NCBI RefSeq assembly: GCF_042433895.1
Contig: NZ_JBHLUA010000027.1
Location: 62,001-126,000, forward strand
Direction: 5' to 3'
DNA: 64,000 nt
From: Mesonia maritima
GTDB lineage: Bacteria > Bacteroidota > Bacteroidia > Flavobacteriales > Flavobacteriaceae
The position numbers and the translations under genes are program-made. Each line of letters begins with the position of its first letter. The stretch's first letter is position 1. The notes beneath the pieces were generated by a model. That model was not told the origin of the DNA. It saw nothing but the letters and a program-made list of their open reading frames with translations, and did not search any database. Shown here piece by piece: positions 60,580 to 64,000 of the stretch.

Positions 60580-62693
60580 TACAATGCTAATTCTTTTTCA
60601 AGTTTAGACAATTCATTTTCTAACTCTTCTAAATTCGTGGTAATTTCTTGAATAGAACGTAATTGTTCTGGCTTGTAAAACACCTTATTAAAATTAATTT
60701 CAACCCCTATTGTATTTTCTATATAAACAAAAGGTTTGGTAATGTATTTTGCCATAAAATCGGCAATGTTTTTTTGGTTTTCTACCTCGTTAGGACTGTA
60801 AGGAATTATCTCATAATCTTTCTCATAATCAGGTGTTAACTCCACAGAAATTTCAATACGCGCTTCTTTAGTTTTAGTCCCTTTTTTATAAGATGCTTTT
60901 ATTACTATTTTACCGCAACCTAAAGAATTATGAGTTATGAATTTTGAATTTTGAATTTCTCCTTCCTCTATACTTTCGGTATCTGGGTTATATTGGTAAG
61001 CTAATTTTTTAGTCTCTACTATTAAGTTCCCTTCTTTGTATAGTAAATTGTTTATAAGAGGTTTTATGTGATTGGTATAATAATCTTTTAGGTCGCTGTA
61101 TTTGCCAGAATTAAAAGAGGTGATTTCAAAATTTGTCACTTCGACAAGCTCAGTGTCCAAATTACCTATTTGCGTTATTTTAATAGGGTTTAACTTTATG
61201 GATTTAGCTCTGCTTTCTTCGCCTTGTTTATTCTTTTTAACAGGCAATTGGTCTTCAAAAGTTTTTCCGTTTTCATCTACATTCGTAAGCATTATAGCCT
61301 GTTTGTTATAATAAAAATGCCATTTATCAAATACCTTTGCATAGTCAGTATTTTTAAAATTGGTTAAGGTATCAACAATGGTTTTTCTGTTATCAAAAAC
61401 CATTTCCCTACGCTTTTTACCTTTGCTCTTTTTTAATGGTTCCCAAAAATTACTACCATCAATCAACATTACTTTATCTTTACGCTCTTCAGTTTTATTT
61501 TTGTTAAACACCCATAGATAGGTATAAATACCTGTGTTGAAAAACTCATCTGTTGGCATTTGTATAATCGCTTCTACCCAATCGTTATCAAAGAAGTATT
61601 TACGAATATTACTCTCACCACTACCTGCATCACCACTAAATAAGGTTGAGCCATTATGTACCACAACAGAAAGCCCTTTATTGTCAAGTAGTGATAATAT
61701 GTGTTGGGTAAATAAAAACTGACCATCTGAAATGGAAGGCAAATCGTGAAAACGTTCGGTTTGGTCGTTGACAATGTCTTTTCTGTAACCTTTCCAGTCA
61801 ACGCCGTAAGGTGGATTCGCTACGATAACATCAAAATCTTTCCCTTCAAATTTTCTATTTACTAGCGTATTCCCATAACGTATATCTGAATCTGTACGGA
61901 AGCGGCTTTCTATTTTTGCTAAAGCGTATAAACTATCACTCCAATCTTCACCATAGGTTTTTGTAGGTCTGTTAAACTTTTCTTTTATTCTATCTTCTAC
62001 ACCAAACAGCAAGTTACCACCACCACAGGTTGGGTCGTATATGGTTAAAAACTCGTTATTATCTTCAATTTTAGATAATATAATTTCTGAAATTAAGGAT
62101 ATAATATCATCAGGTGTATATTGCTCTCCAGCAGTTTCAGCAGAAATATCTGCCCATTTACGTTTTATATGTTCTTCAAGAGTTGTTATATCCGAGTTAT
62201 TAAATGGTGTTAAATCTATCTCACTCCATTTTTTTAGGGTATCAAAAAGAATATCTTTTTTACGTAGTTGACCGCTAACGCCTGAAATATCTAAATACTT
62301 CTCTTCTGTATTCCCTCTATCAACCCCTAAAAGCTCTTTTGTTTCTGGGTCGAATGCTTTTAAGTAAGCATCAAAATCGTTATCAAAAGTTTTATCGTTT
62401 CTGCATATTTCAGCTAGTGTTTTTTGACTTCTAATTACTAAATCATTGTACCCAATATTGTAATCTTTAAATTCTTCCAGAAAGTCTTCTATATTTTCAA
62501 TGTCTTTAATCGTTTCTGCATCAAAGTCTTTTAATAACTCTTTGTAATGCCTAACTAATCTACTTTCCAACATTATCATTGCAAAGTAAGGCATCATATA
62601 TTTTGGGAAGTCTGATTGCTTAATTCCTGCACCAATTAAAAGGTCGGCAGTTGACCATACTTTAGATTCGTACTGTAGTATATTTTGGCTCAT
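60579..62693 (-). CDS. hsdM: Type I restriction enzyme, HsdM (adenine methyltransferase) subunit
   Basis: The N6-adenine methyltransferase subunit. With the ATG at 62693 (704 residues, MSQNILQYESKVWSTADLL) it carries motif I IYDPTCGGGNLLFG and motif IV VIVANPPYGVDW, plus GEQYTPDDIISLI typical of HsdM. A start 24 codons upstream lies before the -7 element and is rejected. It is longer than the usual ~500-550 residues because of a C-terminal extension from about residue 480. That extension contains two short stretches that look like in-frame dispersed repeats (61135-61158 and 60926-60959). First gene of the operon. Confidence 0.92.
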   Translation of the reverse strand: MSQNILQYESKVWSTADLLIGAGIKQSDFPKYMMPYFAMIMLESRLVRHYKELLKDFDAETIKDIENIEDFLEEFKDYNIGYNDLVIRSQKTLAEICRNDKTFDNDFDAYLKAFDPETKELLGVDRGNTEEKYLDISGVSGQLRKKDILFDTLKKWSEIDLTPFNNSDITTLEEHIKRKWADISAETAGEQYTPDDIISLISEIILSKIEDNNEFLTIYDPTCGGGNLLFGVEDRIKEKFNRPTKTYGEDWSDSLYALAKIESRFRTDSDIRYGNTLVNRKFEGKDFDVIVANPPYGVDWKGYRKDIVNDQTERFHDLPSISDGQFLFTQHILSLLDNKGLSVVVHNGSTLFSGDAGSGESNIRKYFFDNDWVEAIIQMPTDEFFNTGIYTYLWVFNKNKTEERKDKVMLIDGSNFWEPLKKSKGKKRREMVFDNRKTIVDTLTNFKNTDYAKVFDKWHFYYNKQAIMLTNVDENGKTFEDQLPVKKNKQGEESRAKSIKLNPIKITQIGNLDTELVEVTNFEITSFNSGKYSDLKDYYTNHIKPLINNLLYKEGNLIVETKKLAYQYNPDTESIEEGEIQNSKFITHNSLGCGKIVIKASYKKGTKTKEARIEISVELTPDYEKDYEIIPYSPNEVENQKNIADFMAKYITKPFVYIENTIGVEINFNKVFYKPEQLRSIQEITTNLEELENELSKLEKELAL
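60926..60959 (-). repeat. In-frame dispersed repeat inside hsdM (NSKFITHNS type)
   Basis: On the coding strand AATTCAAAATTC-ATAACTCATAATTC encodes EIQNSKFITHNS. It is built of near-repeats of AATTCA/AATTCAT and has no counterpart in the conserved HsdM core. It resembles the simple AATTCATAACTCATAATTC-type repeats that recur in Bacteroidota genomes, here read in frame. Residues about 578-590. Confidence 0.6.
61135..61158 (-). repeat. In-frame REP-like palindrome inside hsdM
   Basis: GTCACTTCGACAAGCTCAGTG on the plus strand, framed by CACT and AGTG. This matches the CACTTCGACAAGCTCAGTG-type repeat that is scattered through many Bacteroidota chromosomes. In hsdM it is read as LDTELVEVT, about residues 511-520, in the non-conserved C-terminal extension. 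Confidence 0.7.
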
Positions 62694-62720
62694 AATTTTT
62701 AAATGTGGTGAGATTGTTTC

Positions 62721-62728
62721 CAAAAATA
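62721..62728 (-). promoter_or_regulatory. hsdM operon promoter, -7 element
   Basis: TATTTTTG on the minus strand, a perfect TAnnTTTG, 28 bases before the ATG at 62693. It supports that start over the upstream in-frame ATG at 62765. Confidence 0.6.
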
Positions 62729-63078
62729 GAAATCTTTTTTGAATAGGGTTTAGGGAAAACCGCATAATTGCAATAACGTTTACCTAAACTTGAGCCAGGC
62801 TAACTTTATAAGATAATCTGAAATAAAGACATTTAAAGTTCATGCAACAAAAATTGCTTCAAAGAGAAAAAGTAAAAATGATTACCTTATTTCAAGCTTT
62901 AGTGAATTTTCAAGATATACAGTAAAATCACCCTATTTCTAAAAAGTTTACTAAGTTTCATGATTTATTCAATCCCTATAATCATCTGCATTCATTTTCC
63001 CTCGTAACAAGTTGGCTATAGCCCTAATTGTTTTTGAGTGCTTTCTTTTGTTCTTCAGCCATGGAATGCTTTGGTAAG

Positions 63079-63290
63079 CAATGTTATTTAGCAAAATATA
63101 ACCAAGCTTGCAGAGAAATTTATGAACGAATCATAGCACTTGTCTCCGACGATTGAGAAACGAAAAAGAGAAAAACACAATCAAAAAATTGGCATTAATA
63201 GCAGTGTCTAACAAACTATTAAAGCAAGCTTTTGCAATTGCAAAAAGTGGATTGCCATACCAAGAAGAATATGTATCGAAATTAAACTAG
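63079..63290 (+). pseudogene. IS110-type transposase C-terminal remnant
   Basis: Two fragments in different frames. 63079-63155 reads QCYLAKYNQACREIYERIIA and 63186-63290 reads KLALIAVSNKLLKQAFAIAK followed by SGLPYQEEYVSKLN and TAG, the C-terminal end of an IS110/IS1111-family transposase. The N-terminal RuvC-like part is gone. A frameshift and a stop separate the pieces. The rest of the 62766-63356 gap shows no other gene. It marks an old insertion next to the restriction operon. Confidence 0.8.
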
Positions 63291-63356
63291 AAAAGCTTGG
63301 TTTTTAACTCAGATCTTTGTTAGCGGTTCTGGTTTTATTCTTAAAAGCATTTTTGT

Positions 63357-63833
63357 TTAATTTATTTCAAATTCCACATAAATATCAAAACTCTCATTCG
63401 TTTGTTGATAATCAGATTTTAAATAATTTTTTGCGATTCTATATTTTCCCAGTTTATAATCGATTTTATTTTTAAATAAATTCTTATTAAAGGTTTTTTC
63501 ACCATAAGGTTTTAATTCATATCCGATATCATTAAATGCTACATCTTTTGGAGTAAAATCTATCCATTCGTTATTTTCAAATTTTTCAATACGAAAGTGC
63601 TCACCTGTGGTTATTGTATCATTTGTATTATTAGTCATCGTTACATTTATAATATTTGGAATTTCGGATAATTTCAGTTCTGCGGATACCAACGAAAGTT
63701 TTGGGGTTTGCTTGATGGTATCAGATTTTTGTTCGCTGATAACCTCAGTCGGATTTTCTGATTGGTTCGTTTTAATTTGATTGCAACTTAATAATACGAT
63801 TGCCGAAATAGTTAATATGATATACTTTTTCAT
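63357..63833 (-). CDS. Ig-like-domain lipoprotein of unknown function
   Basis: A 158-residue lipoprotein (lipobox IVLLSC, Cys about 17). After a polar linker, residues ~48-156 form an all-beta domain with LKLSEIPNIINVTMTNNTNDTITTGEHFRIEKFENNEWIDF, VAFNDIGYELKPYGEKTFNKNL and KLGKYRIAKNYL in pieces. This resembles the bacterial Ig-like Big_14-type domain. No partner gene; role unknown. Confidence 0.7.
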   Translation of the reverse strand: MKKYIILTISAIVLLSCNQIKTNQSENPTEVISEQKSDTIKQTPKLSLVSAELKLSEIPNIINVTMTNNTNDTITTGEHFRIEKFENNEWIDFTPKDVAFNDIGYELKPYGEKTFNKNLFKNKIDYKLGKYRIAKNYLKSDYQQTNESFDIYVEFEIN

Positions 63834-63950
63834 CCTTATTTTAAGTTCATTAAGTTGACATTATCACCTGACCGACAACGGTTTTGAATACTATTCATTC
63901 ACGGGTTGTTGCAAACTAAGATAGCTATAATTACCGACTTTTATGCTTGC

Positions 63951-63979
63951 GCGGTTGTGTTCGCAGGACACAAAGCCGC
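63951..63979. other. Strong hairpin at the right edge
   Basis: GCGG-TTGTGT-(7-base loop)-ACACAA-AG-CCGC. The surrounding 63834-64000 is non-coding and more G+C-rich than average. ACGGTT motifs occur here (63882) and upstream at 52493 in another accessory gap. Could be part of a mobile-element end outside the window. Confidence 0.35.
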
Positions 63980-64000
63980 AATTGTTGTTATACGGTGTTG

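Noticed and set aside
63951..63979. Integron attC site
   Set aside because: Hairpin is strong but the flanking bases do not match the GTTRRRY core, and no integrase is in the window.

Overview
The window comes from an AT-rich member of the Bacteroidota, almost certainly a Flavobacteriaceae. The evidence is: promoters of the TAnnTTTG type (some with TTG about 19-20 bp upstream), two proteins ending in type IX secretion (T9SS) sorting domains, an ECF sigma factor followed by two small proteins of flavobacterial type, a CarB without its allosteric domain, a monomeric NADP isocitrate dehydrogenase, and many lipoproteins with short SC-type lipoboxes. Genus cannot be fixed from the sequence.

Positions 1-46000 are mostly conserved chromosome. 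Genes in order: cydAB (cytochrome bd oxidase); a SatD-family regulator with a DUF3307 membrane protein behind a striking operator array; carB; rpmH; a TPR membrane protein; a thioredoxin-fold protein lacking its second cysteine; cardiolipin synthase with a lytic transglycosylase; an alpha/beta hydrolase; pirin; a small GNAT; mtaB; a peptide-type solute-binding lipoprotein; dapF-GNAT-mltG; an HtrA protease; a long-form GAPDH; trmD; rplS; icd; rpmE2; DUF4199-GT2; phosphomutase-ABC exporter; ECF sigma operon; an RsmB-like methyltransferase with a secreted endonuclease I; purL; a processive GT2; and an acyl-CoA ligase.

Positions 45844-50189 hold a T9SS-exported BspA-like repeat protein and then a small cassette (TetR regulator, Rid-family lipoprotein, thioredoxin-reductase-like enzyme, truncated ORF). 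The cassette lies between two ~140-bp direct repeats that duplicate the 3' end of the BspA-like gene. This layout fits single-crossover integration of a ~2.55-kb circle, or a duplication.

Positions 50190-64000 are accessory: a DoxX-like/DUF2071/methyltransferase/membrane operon, a GyrI-like pseudogene killed by one stop codon, an unknown protein, a type I restriction-modification operon (hsdM-hsdS-fic-hsdR-PD-(D/E)XK/DUF5655), an IS110-type transposase remnant and an Ig-like lipoprotein. Between hsdS and fic is an exact 40-bp-period array of 32-bp palindromes whose arms covary between units.

The most unusual items are this palindrome array, the four-site 28-bp-period array upstream of satD, the direct-repeat-bounded redox cassette, in-frame dispersed repeats inside hsdM, and an unassigned structured element at 38126-38217. 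No tRNA, rRNA or CRISPR array was seen.
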